The notes: generated from the letters alone by a model not told the origin. A stretch of DNA of 64,000 nucleotides from Atopobium sp. oral taxon 199 str. F0494 (GCF_000411555.1 NZ_KE150486.1:496001-560000); one strand, 5' to 3'; shown: positions 1 to 8,782, counted from the stretch's first letter. Numbers and translations: made by a program.

Positions 1-454
1 CGTTCGCAAGCCGTGTCTGGATGGTCTTCTCGTCTTCCGTACCACGACCCCGAAGACGAGCTTCAAGCACCTCAAACGAGGGGGGCTCGATAAAAACGAG
101 GACCGCGTCGGGGTTGTTGCGTCGGACCTGCAGGCCACCCTGCACATCAATCTCAAGAACAACCGACAGACCACGCGCGAGAAGACGCTCGACTTCAGAG
201 GTAAGCGTGCCATAACGGTGTCCATGCACCTGAGCCCACTCGTAAAAGCCGCCCTTCCGCACAAGGTCCTCAAACGCCTCTTCGGAAAGAAAATGATACG
301 AAACGCCGTCGCGTTCCCCTTCGCGAGGAGAACGCGTTGTAGCTGAAACCGTCAGGCCCAGGTTTGGCCGCTCTTCACGAAGACGTGAAACGAGCGTGCC
401 TTTGCCAACGCCTGACGGTCCAGAAACAACAAAAAGTTTAGCGGAGCGAGTCAC
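1..454 (-). CDS. gmk: Guanylate kinase, 3' end cut by window edge
   Basis: Phosphorylates GMP to GDP with ATP in the cytoplasm. Reading the minus strand from GTG at 454 gives a protein opening with the P-loop GPSGVGKG (residues 12-19). It continues with the GMP-binding segment (SATTRSPREGE, then YHFLS) and the family-typical EIDVQGG region. The GTG start directly follows the TAA stop of mihF, so the two genes are translationally coupled. The C-terminal part lies beyond base 1. The mihF-gmk pair next to pyrF is a standard actinobacterial arrangement. Function is certain; the GTG start is inferred because no in-frame ATG precedes the P-loop. Confidence 0.93.
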   Translation of the reverse strand, partial: MTRSAKLFVVSGPSGVGKGTLVSRLREERPNLGLTVSATTRSPREGERDGVSYHFLSEEAFEDLVRKGGFYEWAQVHGHRYGTLTSEVERLLARGLSVVLEIDVQGGLQVRRNNPDAVLVFIEPPSFEVLEARLRGRGTEDEKTIQTRLAN

Positions 455-763
455 TTACTTGGAAAGCGTCTCAAGAAGCTGCTCGCGCTGACGAGCGCCG
501 AGGCCCTTAACACGGCGGGTTGAGGAAATACCAAGCTCAGCCATGACCTTAGCAGCCTTAGCCTTGCCGTAACCAGGCAAAGACTCAATCAAAGCGGAAA
601 CACGCATACGCTCAGCGATAGCGTCATTGGAATCAAGAACTTCCTTGAGTGAAACCTCGCCGTTCTTGACCTTCTCACGAAGCTCCGCGCGAGCGTGACG
701 AGCCTCTGCAGCTTTCTCGAGTGCTGCCTTGCGCTGCTCAGGAGTAAGGTTAGGTAGTGCCAT
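455..763 (-). CDS. mihF: Integration host factor, actinobacterial type (mIHF)
   Basis: Small basic nucleoid-associated DNA-binding protein of 102 residues. This family is specific to Actinobacteria and unrelated to the HU/IHF fold. The sequence MALPNLTPEQR followed by a charged helical region and a C-terminal LPGYGKAKA helix-turn element matches the family (LPGxGxxKA). I chose the ATG at 763 because GGAGG lies just upstream; a longer in-frame reading from 778 would place that ribosome site inside the gene. It is the best clue that the host is an actinobacterium. It sits between pyrF and gmk, as in other members of the phylum. Confidence 0.9.
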   Translation of the reverse strand: MALPNLTPEQRKAALEKAAEARHARAELREKVKNGEVSLKEVLDSNDAIAERMRVSALIESLPGYGKAKAAKVMAELGISSTRRVKGLGARQREQLLETLSK

Positions 764-1020
764 TATTCCTCCAAACATCGGTACTTCATTGGTATAAGTA
801 CGCGAACAATATTTCGTGCCGTAGGCACAATCAACGAACTAGTATGCCAAACATCAGCGGTTTTACAAGGGGGTACAGAGCATTTTCCCTTAAAACGTCA
901 CTATTTTTGCATATTTGCACGGCAAACTCAATCAGATTTCTTGAAAAAAAGAATAGTCGACCAGCACTTATTTAAAATAGTGAAGAAATGAAGCCATTTA
1001 TGTAGAAAACTGCACAAAAC
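764..1020. other. Intergenic gap between pyrF and mihF
   Basis: This 257-bp gap separates the pyr genes from mihF-gmk. It is AT-richer than the flanking genes. I see no gene, no strong hairpin with a U-run and no clear -35/-10 pair. It may hold a separate minus-strand promoter for mihF-gmk, since these nucleoid and nucleotide genes are often expressed apart from the pyr operon. Confidence 0.4.
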
Positions 1021-1755
1021 TCAATTTGCAAGCTCCTCAACAATTTCTTCAAAAATGGCAAGCGGATCGACGGCAGCGGTAATCGGTCGTCCAATGACCA
1101 ATTTTGACGCGCCGGCATCAAGGGCCGCTGCGGGAGTCGCTACCCGCTGCTGATCGCCTTTCTCACAGCCCAAAGGACGAATGCCTGGTGTAATAATTAA
1201 AGCGTCAGGACCAAGAAGTGTACGCATAGAGCTTGCCTCCTGCGGTGAACACACAAGTCCATCGGCACCCGCATCGTAGGAAAGGCGTGCGAGGCGCGCG
1301 ACTTCATCGGGAACACCTCCCGCAACGCCAATGGAATGCAGGCTTTCTTCATTCATGCTCGTAAGAACTGAAATAGCAACAAGCTTGGTGCGCCTGCTTT
1401 CGTCCAAACCCAGCAGTTTTACAGCCTCCTCTGCGCCGGCTCGCCCTTCGGAAATCATCGAGGCACCGCCAAGAGCGTGAATGGACAGGATATCGGCTCC
1501 AGACAGTGCCGCAGAACACGCGGCGCCATGAATCTGAAACGGAATATCGTGCACTTTGAGGTCAAGAAAAACATTAAAACCCCGGTTTTTCATCTGTGTA
1601 ACAATACTTGGCCCGTAGCGATAAAAAAGCGTCATGCCGACCTTGACCCAGGTAGCATGGCCAGCGAGAAGGTCGGTGAGCTCCAGAGCTCTTTCACGGT
1701 CACAGTCAAGAGCGACGATAATGGCGTCGCGCGCGCAGGCATCATTTTTTAGCAT
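1021..1755 (-). CDS. pyrF: Orotidine 5'-phosphate decarboxylase
   Basis: Last step of UMP synthesis: OMP to UMP plus CO2, by a TIM-barrel enzyme. The 244-residue protein shows the catalytic D-x-K-x-x-D array (D65, K67, D70 in FLDLKVHDIP) and the phosphate-binding ITPGIRP loop near residue 190. It belongs to the bacterial pyrF group 1, not the long actinobacterial form. The ATG overlaps the end of pyrD by 7 bp, so it is the final pyr gene of the operon. Length is normal for the family. Confidence 0.95.
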   Translation of the reverse strand: MLKNDACARDAIIVALDCDRERALELTDLLAGHATWVKVGMTLFYRYGPSIVTQMKNRGFNVFLDLKVHDIPFQIHGAACSAALSGADILSIHALGGASMISEGRAGAEEAVKLLGLDESRRTKLVAISVLTSMNEESLHSIGVAGGVPDEVARLARLSYDAGADGLVCSPQEASSMRTLLGPDALIITPGIRPLGCEKGDQQRVATPAAALDAGASKLVIGRPITAAVDPLAIFEEIVEELAN

Positions 1756-2675
1756 TCAAACGCTCCAACCAACTCAGCAATGTCAGATACGCCCTGAGAC
1801 TCAGCCCACTCGGTAAGCTCCGAAAGGATTCGAGGGGCACTCATGGGGTCATACAGGTTCGCAGAGCCTACAGAAACAGCCGTAGCGCCTGCCAGAATGA
1901 ACTCAGCGGCATCTTCGCCAGTCTCTATGCCGCCTACGCCGCAAAGAGGAATCTGCACCGCCTGCGCGCATTCCCACACCATGCGCACGGCAACGTTATG
2001 GCAGAGAGGACCGCTCGTGCCGCCCGTAGGCTTAGACAGACGACTACGGCGCGTATGAACATCAATGGACATCCCCGAAAGGGAATTTATGAGCGTAAGA
2101 CCATCCGCGCCCTCCGCCTCAAGCGCTTTGCCAATCTCGGCAACATTCACGGGAGCCATTTTGACCAGTATGGGAAGGTTTGTAAGGGGCCTGACAGCGC
2201 GCATGACCTCAGCGGCCTGCTGAGGTGTGGCTCCAAGAGCTCTTCCCCCTTTTGCCAGGTTCGGACAGCTGACATTGAGCTCGATTCCCGAAATGTGGGG
2301 AGCAAGCTCTTCTGTACGCTCAACAACCTCAACCATTTCTTTGACTGAGTGAGCCGCCATCTGCATAATAACGCGCGTTCCGCGTCCCTCAAGCTCGTCC
2401 ATATACGAACCTGTCCGGTCCACAAAAGCGTCGATGCCGGGATTTGCGAGGCCAACGGAATTCATCATGCCGCTGGTAAGCTCACACATACGAGGGGCGG
2501 GGTTTCCATCCCATGGCACGCGAGCAACACCTTTCATGGTGATGGCGCCAAGCTGAGATACATCATAAAACCCTTCAAACTGCCAGCCGTATCCGAAGGT
2601 GCCAGCCGCGGTATTGACCGGGTTTTTCATGGCAATGCCGCCAAGGTCAACGGCCATAGCTATAGCGCTCACCAT
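1749..2675 (-). CDS. pyrD: Dihydroorotate dehydrogenase, class 1B catalytic subunit
   Basis: FMN enzyme oxidising dihydroorotate to orotate. Class 1B members work as a PyrD2-PyrK2 complex that passes electrons to NAD+. The catalytic cysteine is visible at residue 137 in ELNVSCPN (class 2 enzymes use serine there). A C-terminal GVGGI phosphate/FMN loop is also present. The start at 2675 has GGGAGG four bases upstream and overlaps the end of pyrK by 7 bp, consistent with equimolar production of the two subunits. Length is 308 residues, usual for class 1B. Confidence 0.95.
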   Translation of the reverse strand: MVSAIAMAVDLGGIAMKNPVNTAAGTFGYGWQFEGFYDVSQLGAITMKGVARVPWDGNPAPRMCELTSGMMNSVGLANPGIDAFVDRTGSYMDELEGRGTRVIMQMAAHSVKEMVEVVERTEELAPHISGIELNVSCPNLAKGGRALGATPQQAAEVMRAVRPLTNLPILVKMAPVNVAEIGKALEAEGADGLTLINSLSGMSIDVHTRRSRLSKPTGGTSGPLCHNVAVRMVWECAQAVQIPLCGVGGIETGEDAAEFILAGATAVSVGSANLYDPMSAPRILSELTEWAESQGVSDIAELVGAFEC

Positions 2676-3463
2676 GCCACCTCCCGTGCATCAAAAACAG
2701 GTCCGTCCATACAGGCAGACGCGTACCCTCCGCGCGCGAGCGCAACGTTGCAGGTATTGCAGGCTCCAAATGCGCAACTCATCATGCGCTCCAGAGAAAC
2801 CTGGCACGAGACGCTTTGAGCCTCTGCTAAACGTGCAACACCTCGCATCATGGGCTCCGGTCCACAGGTGTATACAACGTCCCACACTCCTTGCGCGAGA
2901 AGTTCAGCAAGAGCGTCAGTCACAAAGCCTTTGGTGCCACGCGAGCCGTCATCGGTTGTCTCAAAGACCTGACCTGCGCCGCAGGCAAGGAGTCGCTTCT
3001 TGCCATAGAGACGCTCAGCAGTCTGCGCGCCTATACAGGCGTCAAATTCAATGTTCTTCTCGGCAAGAACCTGTGCCAGCGCTATGAGCGGTGTAATGCC
3101 CACGCCTCCCGAGACAAGCACAGCTCGCTTTGAGCCGGCATCTACGCGCCAGGGCCTGCCACAGGGAGCTACAAAATCGCTCGTTTCACCGGGCTGCATC
3201 TCGGAGAGGCGCCTTGTACCCTCGCCTACCGTTGCATAGATAAGCTCAAGCGTGCCGGCGGCGTTATCAATGCGCGAGAAGGACAGAGGAATACGAAGAA
3301 TGTGGGTCTTGTCTCCCGGAACGTTGACGTTGACAAACTGACCCGCCTTCAAAGTCCCGGCAAGTCCCGGGACTGAAAGCACTGCCTGGTACGTGTCCTT
3401 TGCCACCGGCTCGTTTGAGAGAATCGTGAAGTTAAACAGCTTGGCGTTTCCCCGAAGCGTCAT
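2669..3463 (-). CDS. pyrK: Dihydroorotate dehydrogenase electron-transfer subunit
   Basis: FAD and [2Fe-2S] partner of PyrD that transfers electrons to NAD+. The 264-residue protein has the FAD-binding RIPLSFSR motif near residue 55 and the NAD-binding GGVGITPL segment near residue 120. A C-terminal cysteine cluster (CAFGACNTC, then ACMDG) provides the four ligands of the iron-sulfur centre. It overlaps pyrC by 4 bp (ATGA) and pyrD by 7 bp. The pairing with class 1B PyrD makes the assignment firm. Confidence 0.94.
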   Translation of the reverse strand: MTLRGNAKLFNFTILSNEPVAKDTYQAVLSVPGLAGTLKAGQFVNVNVPGDKTHILRIPLSFSRIDNAAGTLELIYATVGEGTRRLSEMQPGETSDFVAPCGRPWRVDAGSKRAVLVSGGVGITPLIALAQVLAEKNIEFDACIGAQTAERLYGKKRLLACGAGQVFETTDDGSRGTKGFVTDALAELLAQGVWDVVYTCGPEPMMRGVARLAEAQSVSCQVSLERMMSCAFGACNTCNVALARGGYASACMDGPVFDAREVAW

Positions 3464-4770
3464 CGGCTTTCCCCTCCGGGAGTGACAACGCCTTCCACAA
3501 GCGTGCGATGACCACTCACAAATACGTCGGTAGCAACGCCGCGAAGCTTCTCGCCTATAAAGGCTGAGTTATTTGATTTGCTCTCAAAATACGCCTCAGT
3601 CACTTCAATTTCACGATTGGGGTCGATAAGCGTCAGATCCGCCTTACCGCCCGCTTCAATGCGCACCGGCTCAAGACGAAGAATACGACGCGGATTGACA
3701 GCCATACGTTCCACGAGACGCTCCCAGGAAAGTTTTCCGGGCTCTACCATGCGACTCAGCATGAGCGGCAGCGAAGTCTCAAGACCGATGATGCCAAAAT
3801 AGGCAATCTCCCACTCGGTATCTTTTTCATGTGCGGCGTGCGGGGCGTGGTCGGTCACGATGCAGTCAATTGTGCCGTCGATAACCGCCTCCTGAAGCGC
3901 TTGGGCGTCCGAGGCCTTTCTGAGCGGCGGGTTCATCTTCAGGTTGGTGTTATACGTATTGGTAATGTCTTCCTCGTTCAGGAAAAGATGATGAGGACAG
4001 ACCTCCGCGGTGACCGGCAAGCCCTCCGCCTTCGCCTGGCGCACCAAATCGACTCCGCGAGCTGTAGATATGTGACAAATATGCAAAGCGCATCCCGTCA
4101 GGCGGCAAAGTTCAATATCGCGAGAGATCTCAAGCTCTTCGGCAAGCGCGGGCCAGCCAAACATCCCCAGACGGGTGCTGGCTCTGCCTTCATTGATAAC
4201 GCCGTTGGCGGAAAGAGATTCGATCTCGCAGTGAGCAGCTACCACGCGATCAAATTGAGATACATATTCCATGCAGGTACGCATCATGCCGGCGCTCTGC
4301 ACGCCATGACCGTCATCGGAAAAAGCGCAAGCGCCCTCCATAACCATATCGCCAATCTCAGCCAAAGCCTCCCCCTTGGATTCTTTGGTAAGAGCGCCGA
4401 TAGGACGGATGTGCACAAGGCCCGCCTCGCGACCGTGATCGAGCTGATAGCGTATCTCCGCGCCCGTATCCGTGACCGGATTGGTATTCGGCATAGTAGC
4501 GACGTCGGTAAAGCCTCCGTGGACCGCCGCCCTAGAGCCCGTCTCGATAGTCTCTTTATATTCAAATCCAGGATCGCGGAAATGCACATGCATATCAACA
4601 AGACCGGGCACCAAATACTTGCCTGTCGCGTCAATGACGTGCACGTCCTTTGAGGCGGCAAGGTCTTTTCCAACTTTAACGATCTTCTCGCCGTCAACCA
4701 AAACGTCCATGACATCGTCAAGATTGAGCTGCGGGTCGATTACATGAGCGGCTTTAAGCAGATAGGCCAT
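3460..4770 (-). CDS. pyrC: Dihydroorotase
   Basis: Zinc amidohydrolase that cyclises carbamoyl-aspartate to dihydroorotate. The metal-binding DMHVHFRDPG motif is at about residues 59-68, further histidines lie in the middle (CHIS), and DHAPH sits near residue 300. I start at ATG 4770 (436 residues) because GGAGGAG precedes it; a reading from 4785 would include the ribosome site. The start lies 17 bp inside pyrB, giving strong coupling. It is the long, type I-like dihydroorotase common in Gram-positive pyr operons. Confidence 0.94.
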   Translation of the reverse strand: MAYLLKAAHVIDPQLNLDDVMDVLVDGEKIVKVGKDLAASKDVHVIDATGKYLVPGLVDMHVHFRDPGFEYKETIETGSRAAVHGGFTDVATMPNTNPVTDTGAEIRYQLDHGREAGLVHIRPIGALTKESKGEALAEIGDMVMEGACAFSDDGHGVQSAGMMRTCMEYVSQFDRVVAAHCEIESLSANGVINEGRASTRLGMFGWPALAEELEISRDIELCRLTGCALHICHISTARGVDLVRQAKAEGLPVTAEVCPHHLFLNEEDITNTYNTNLKMNPPLRKASDAQALQEAVIDGTIDCIVTDHAPHAAHEKDTEWEIAYFGIIGLETSLPLMLSRMVEPGKLSWERLVERMAVNPRRILRLEPVRIEAGGKADLTLIDPNREIEVTEAYFESKSNNSAFIGEKLRGVATDVFVSGHRTLVEGVVTPGGESR

Positions 4771-5689
4771 CAGATTCTCCTCCAAGCAGTAGGTACATTG
4801 CGGCCATACGAGTCAAAACGCCTGCATTGACCTGGTCAAGAATGCGGGCGCGCGCCGAATCGGCGACTTCGGTATTGATTTCCATACCACGGTTCATAGG
4901 ACCTGGATGGCAGACGATTGCCTCAGGCTTCATGAGGTTTGCCCGGCGCTCGTCAAGGCCGAAGAGGCGGTTGTATTCACGGCGAGAAGGAATAGCAGCT
5001 CCTTCCATGCGCTCGAGCTGCACGCGAAGCATATACACGACGTCCATCTCGGGAATGACCTCATCAAGATCGGCGGTCTGCGGGCAGCCGAACCAATCGG
5101 GGTCATCCACCTGAAACGTGGGAGGACCTACAAGCGTCACGTCAGCGCCCATAGTTTTAAGCGCGGGAGCAAGAGAGCCCGCCACGCGGCTGTGAGACAG
5201 GTCGCCTACGATAGCTACCTTAAGGCCGTCAAGATGACCAAAATTCTCGCGGATGGTATACAAATCAAGCATGGCCTGCGTAGGATGCTGGTGCTTGCCG
5301 TCTCCCGCGTTAATAACAATGGCGTCCGTATTTTCCGTAATGCGCTGAGGAGTACCGGCGAGCTTCGCGCGGCAAACAAACATATCTACGTTCATAGCGT
5401 CGATTGTCTGGATGGTGTCGGCAAGACTTTCGCCCTTTACTACAGACGAAGTTGAGCCACCCATGTTGAGGCTGTCGGCGGAGAGACGCTTCTCGGCAAG
5501 TTCGAATGAGGAGCGAGTACGCGTTGAAGGCTCGAGGAAGAGGTTGACGATAGTCCGCCCACGAAGCGCAGGGACTTTTTTAATGTCGCGGTTGTTGACA
5601 GCCTCGAAAGCCTTCGCCGTATCAAGAATCTGAGTGATGTCATCGGCAGTCAGGCTGTTCGTGTCAATCAGGTGCTTTACTGACAGCAT
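4754..5689 (-). CDS. pyrB: Aspartate carbamoyltransferase catalytic chain
   Basis: Condenses carbamoyl phosphate with aspartate, the committed step of pyrimidine synthesis. The carbamoyl-phosphate site PSTRTRSSFE is at about residues 54-63. HPTQAMLDLYTI and HPGPMNRGMEI are also present. The 311-residue length is that of a catalytic chain. No pyrI regulatory chain lies nearby, as expected in Gram-positive bacteria where control is by PyrR. Its ATG directly follows the pyrR stop codon. carAB and pyrE are not in the window. Confidence 0.95.
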   Translation of the reverse strand: MLSVKHLIDTNSLTADDITQILDTAKAFEAVNNRDIKKVPALRGRTIVNLFLEPSTRTRSSFELAEKRLSADSLNMGGSTSSVVKGESLADTIQTIDAMNVDMFVCRAKLAGTPQRITENTDAIVINAGDGKHQHPTQAMLDLYTIRENFGHLDGLKVAIVGDLSHSRVAGSLAPALKTMGADVTLVGPPTFQVDDPDWFGCPQTADLDEVIPEMDVVYMLRVQLERMEGAAIPSRREYNRLFGLDERRANLMKPEAIVCHPGPMNRGMEINTEVADSARARILDQVNAGVLTRMAAMYLLLGGESDGLSA

Positions 5690-6265
5690 TTACTCTGCGC
5701 TCCCCTCAATAGCATGTTCATGGCGCGCGTCCCACACGCTCACGCCATTTACCGTATCAATCGGCTCCACCTCAACGCGGACAATCTCCTCATGGGAGGA
5801 CGGGACGTTTTTCCCCACATAGTCGGCGCGAATAGGAAGCTCACGATGGCCTCGGTCCACGATGACCGCAAGTTGAACAGTCTTAGGACGTCCATAATCC
5901 ATCAACGCATCAAGAGCGGCGCGAATGGTGCGGCCGGTATAGAGCACGTCATCTACCAGCACGATATCACGGCCGTTTATTTCAAAGGGAATGTTGGTCG
6001 CATGAAGCACCGGAGCGATGCTGCGGCGCACGTCATCGCGGTAAAAGCTGATATCCAAAGAACCAATCTGAGGACGTGTACCCTCAATTTTTTGGATCTC
6101 GTCTGCAAGGCGCACGGCAATTGTCTCGCCGCGGCGGATAATGCCCACAAGCGCAATGTTTTTCGTACCCTCGTTATGCTCAATAATCTCGTGAGCGATG
6201 CGCGTGATGGCGCGCGAGAGGGCCGCATCATCCATGATGACAGCCTTGAGCAACGGTTGCTCCAT
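5690..6265 (-). CDS. pyrR: PyrR bifunctional regulator / uracil phosphoribosyltransferase
   Basis: UMP-responsive regulator that binds pyr mRNA leaders, usually with weak uracil phosphoribosyltransferase activity. The PRPP-binding motif LVDDVLYTGRT is at about residues 103-113 of 191. I start at ATG 6265, preceded by AGGAGGG at normal spacing; a reading from 6316 would run back through the leader hairpin. It is the first gene of the pyr operon. The intrinsic terminator directly upstream suggests that it controls its own operon by attenuation. Confidence 0.93.
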   Translation of the reverse strand: MEQPLLKAVIMDDAALSRAITRIAHEIIEHNEGTKNIALVGIIRRGETIAVRLADEIQKIEGTRPQIGSLDISFYRDDVRRSIAPVLHATNIPFEINGRDIVLVDDVLYTGRTIRAALDALMDYGRPKTVQLAVIVDRGHRELPIRADYVGKNVPSSHEEIVRVEVEPIDTVNGVSVWDARHEHAIEGSAE

Positions 6266-6275
6266 ATACCCTCCT

Positions 6276-6312
6276 AAAAAAAGATGCCTGACAGCCACGC
6301 GGCACAGACATC
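6276..6312 (-). terminator. Leader terminator / attenuator of the pyr operon
   Basis: On the minus strand an 8-bp stem (GATGTCTG paired with CAGGCATC, one G-U pair) is followed by seven U. It lies directly before the pyrR ribosome site and downstream of the candidate promoter near 6380, so it sits in the leader, not at an operon end. That position fits PyrR-controlled attenuation. I could not identify a convincing PyrR binding loop or antiterminator by eye. Confidence 0.72.
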
Positions 6313-6375
6313 CCAAGAAAGTGTATGGAGTTCTTTTGCTTTCGGGTATCTCGTACCGCGTTTAAAGACAACAGG

Positions 6376-6384
6376 AGTATAGCA
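6376..6384 (-). promoter_or_regulatory. Extended -10 promoter candidate for the pyr operon
   Basis: Minus-strand TGCTATACT, an extended -10 element (TGn plus TATACT). It lies about 110 bases before the pyrR start and just after the end of the ABC ATPase gene. No good -35 is seen at 17 bp, which extended -10 promoters tolerate. The leader would then include the terminator at 6276-6312. Confidence 0.5.
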
Positions 6385-6412
6385 CGGAAACGTAGCAAAT
6401 CACTGAGAAACC

Positions 6413-7516
6413 TCAGCGTTGCAGATGTTCATATGCCTCGCACACCTCATCCACAGGTCCAAGCATGCGCTGAGTACCCTTTTCAATCCAAATCGCCCTG
6501 TCACAGATTCGCTGCACCAAGTCGATTGAATGGCTGACGAGAAGAACGGTGACGTTGTTGGAGGAAATGAGATCCTTGATTCGCTTCTCGCATTTTTGCT
6601 GGAACAAAAAGTCCCCTACCGAGAGCGTCTCATCAACAATCAAGAGATCAGGCTCTGTAACCGTGGCAATGGCAAAGGCAATCCTTGCTACCATACCCGA
6701 AGAGTAGTTCTTCAGCGGCATTTCCATAAAGCCTTCAAGCTCGGCAAACTCCACAATATCGTTGAAATGCTCATCGATAAACTCTTTTTTATAGCCGAGA
6801 AGAGCTCCGTTGAGATAGATATTCTCCTTTGCCGTAAGCTCCATATCAAAACCGGCGCCTAACTCTATAAGCGGCGCAATGGTGCCTGTAACCTCACAGG
6901 TACCGGAGGTTGGCTCAAGAACGCCCGCAATAATCTTCAGCATGGTTGACTTGCCTGAACCATTTGTTCCTACAAGACCAAACGCCTCACCACGTTTGAC
7001 CTCAAAAGAAATGTCATCAAGCGCGCGGAATTCTTTGAAATTGAGTTCGTGGCGCGTAAGCGCAATGACATATTCTTTAAGCGAGCTGTACTGCTCTGAA
7101 GCTATATTGAAAATCTCTTGCACATGGTCGACCTTCACGACCGTCTCAGCCTCTGGAGACGGAAGAGAGGGTCGCATAAAGTCATTCTCACCGGCAACGA
7201 CCACCCAGGCCGTAACCGTCTGCGGATTACCCTTGGGGTCAAAGGCATCGATATAGAGGTGATAGCGACCGGGATCATCAAAGGTATACGTCCAGCTTGT
7301 ATCGGTAATGGAACCACCGAACTGGTGCTCAGTCGTATCCCACCATCCATCTTCCCAGCAATCATCTTTGGACCAGACGTAGTTGAATCGAAAACCTGCT
7401 GCATCCGCGCCCGTAATACAAGGGGTAGCTATAACATCCTCACCGACATGGACCTCATGGGTATTCAAAGAAACCTGAACCGTCCACGCCAGCTCTGGTT
7501 TATGCGAATCAGCCAT
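6413..7516 (-). CDS. Polysaccharide/teichoic-acid export ABC ATPase with N-terminal Ig-like domain
   Basis: Cytoplasmic ATPase of the Wzt/TagH/RfbE class, which energises export of cell-surface polymers through an ABC-2 permease. The ATPase domain covers about residues 125-367: Walker A GTNGSGKST (183-191), signature NYSSGMVARIAFA, Walker B LLIVDE, and the GAGFDMELTAKENIYLNG stretch typical of this class. Residues 1-110 form an extra beta-rich domain (YVWSKDD, TSWTYTFDDPGRYHLYIDAFD) resembling PKD or Y_Y_Y folds. Extra domains in this class are usually C-terminal. No permease is adjacent; the minus-strand permease at 48542 is a possible partner. ATG 7516 is chosen over GTG 7519 for spacing to GGGAG. 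Confidence 0.85.
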   Translation of the reverse strand: MADSHKPELAWTVQVSLNTHEVHVGEDVIATPCITGADAAGFRFNYVWSKDDCWEDGWWDTTEHQFGGSITDTSWTYTFDDPGRYHLYIDAFDPKGNPQTVTAWVVVAGENDFMRPSLPSPEAETVVKVDHVQEIFNIASEQYSSLKEYVIALTRHELNFKEFRALDDISFEVKRGEAFGLVGTNGSGKSTMLKIIAGVLEPTSGTCEVTGTIAPLIELGAGFDMELTAKENIYLNGALLGYKKEFIDEHFNDIVEFAELEGFMEMPLKNYSSGMVARIAFAIATVTEPDLLIVDETLSVGDFLFQQKCEKRIKDLISSNNVTVLLVSHSIDLVQRICDRAIWIEKGTQRMLGPVDEVCEAYEHLQR

Positions 7517-7578
7517 CACGCTCCCACTCTCATTTGCACACTATCGTTACGAGTATAGCCCATGAGCCAAAAGAGAAG

Positions 7579-8613
7579 CTAATGCAGATCTCGTACCGTA
7601 TCCCTTATGATGAGTTTGCCTGGGATGCGAACGGCTTCAGGAACGAAGTCGGCTGTGCGACCTCTCAGCGCGTGTTCAAAGGCCATGCGTCCGCGTTCAA
7701 GCAGATTAAAACGGACAGTAGTGAGGTTGCAGTGCGGCAGATAGCCTTCAAGCGAATCATCCACACCGATAACGCTTATATCTTCAGGAACACGAATTCC
7801 CTTGTCGCGCAAGGCGGTAATGATACCGAGCGCCATTTGATCGTTTGCTGAGTAGATAGCCGTCGCCTCAGTGTCTTCAGCAAGCTTGCAGCCAATCTCA
7901 TAGCCACTGTCCGCCGTCCAATCCCCTGCCAAAGGTTCGACGATGGGAAGGCCGAGACGCTCAAGTGCTTCTCGCCAACCCTTTTGTCGGAAGTTTGAAT
8001 CGATTGAATAGGAAGGGCCCGCGACAAAGCGGATATTTGTGTGGCCCGCTTCGAAGAAATGGTCAACCACCGTCGTTGAGCAGCCATACTGATCTGAGTC
8101 TACCGTCGTGCAAAGTGGGTGCTCATACATACTCAACAGAACGGTTCCCATAGCCGGCTGAGGTTCAAAGGACGCGAAGTCAGACGCCATGAGACTCATG
8201 CTGATAATCATGCCGTCCACGGGAAGTTCTGTAATGCGCTGAGAAACGTCGGATAGCGAAAGATTGTCATCGACGCTCTCTATCATGGTAATAGCGTACC
8301 CATGCTCTCGGGCGGCCGTAAGGATACCATCGAGTGTTGCCAGGTTGCCAAATTCACGAACATCATAGAGGCACAGTCCGACCGAATTGTACGTTCCTCT
8401 CCTGAGAGACCGTCCGGCGAAGTTGGGACGAAACCCCAGCCGCACCATAGCGTCCTGCACGCGATTGCGTGTGTTCTCGTTAACGTTTGGCAGATCGTTT
8501 GCGACCCGGGAAACGGTTTGCTGCGAAACGCCCGCCTCACGCGCGACATCGGCCATTGACACGGGACGCGGAACACGCGCGGTGCGTTTCGCGTTATGTT
8601 GCTGCCGTGGCAT
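7579..8613 (-). CDS. LacI/GalR-family transcriptional repressor, probable galactose regulator
   Basis: DNA-binding repressor of 344 residues. The N-terminal LacI helix-turn-helix is at about residues 19-40 (SMADVAREAGVSQQTVSRV), followed by the hinge-proximal RPNFAGRSL. A periplasmic-binding-protein-like effector domain then runs to the C-terminus, with VIGVDDSLEG near its end. I start at ATG 8613, which has GGAGG ten bases upstream. It is divergent from galM-galK-galT. With the shared TACGTTAACA sites in the gal and mgl promoter regions, a role as the local galactose repressor is the natural inference; the ligand is not shown by sequence. Confidence 0.85.
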   Translation of the reverse strand: MPRQQHNAKRTARVPRPVSMADVAREAGVSQQTVSRVANDLPNVNENTRNRVQDAMVRLGFRPNFAGRSLRRGTYNSVGLCLYDVREFGNLATLDGILTAAREHGYAITMIESVDDNLSLSDVSQRITELPVDGMIISMSLMASDFASFEPQPAMGTVLLSMYEHPLCTTVDSDQYGCSTTVVDHFFEAGHTNIRFVAGPSYSIDSNFRQKGWREALERLGLPIVEPLAGDWTADSGYEIGCKLAEDTEATAIYSANDQMALGIITALRDKGIRVPEDISVIGVDDSLEGYLPHCNLTTVRFNLLERGRMAFEHALRGRTADFVPEAVRIPGKLIIRDTVRDLH

Positions 8614-8692
8614 AACTCGAACACCTCCAAATGGTAACGAACCCATAATAGCAAGGCGAGATACGATCTCAAAAAGACAAGGTAAATCATCT

Positions 8693-8700
8693 TGTTAACG
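8693..8700. promoter_or_regulatory. Operator half-site candidate upstream of gal
   Basis: TGTTAACG, the inverse of the CGTTAACA core found at 8790-8797. The two lie about 90 bp apart in the lacI-galM intergenic region, in opposite orientation. Such spacing would suit repression by looping or separate control of the repressor gene. Support is weaker than for the 10-mer sites because the flanking two bases differ. Confidence 0.4.
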
Positions 8701-8782
8701 ACCGTTTGCTGCTTTGTTCCGACCGTTTGTCGCCGGAATTGGACCACCGCTCGAAAAGAATACCGCTTCTCCCGAAAAGGTA

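Noticed and set aside
3829-4653. Long plus-strand open frame opposite pyrC
   Set aside because: Shadow of the pyrC codons; no ribosome site or known motif.
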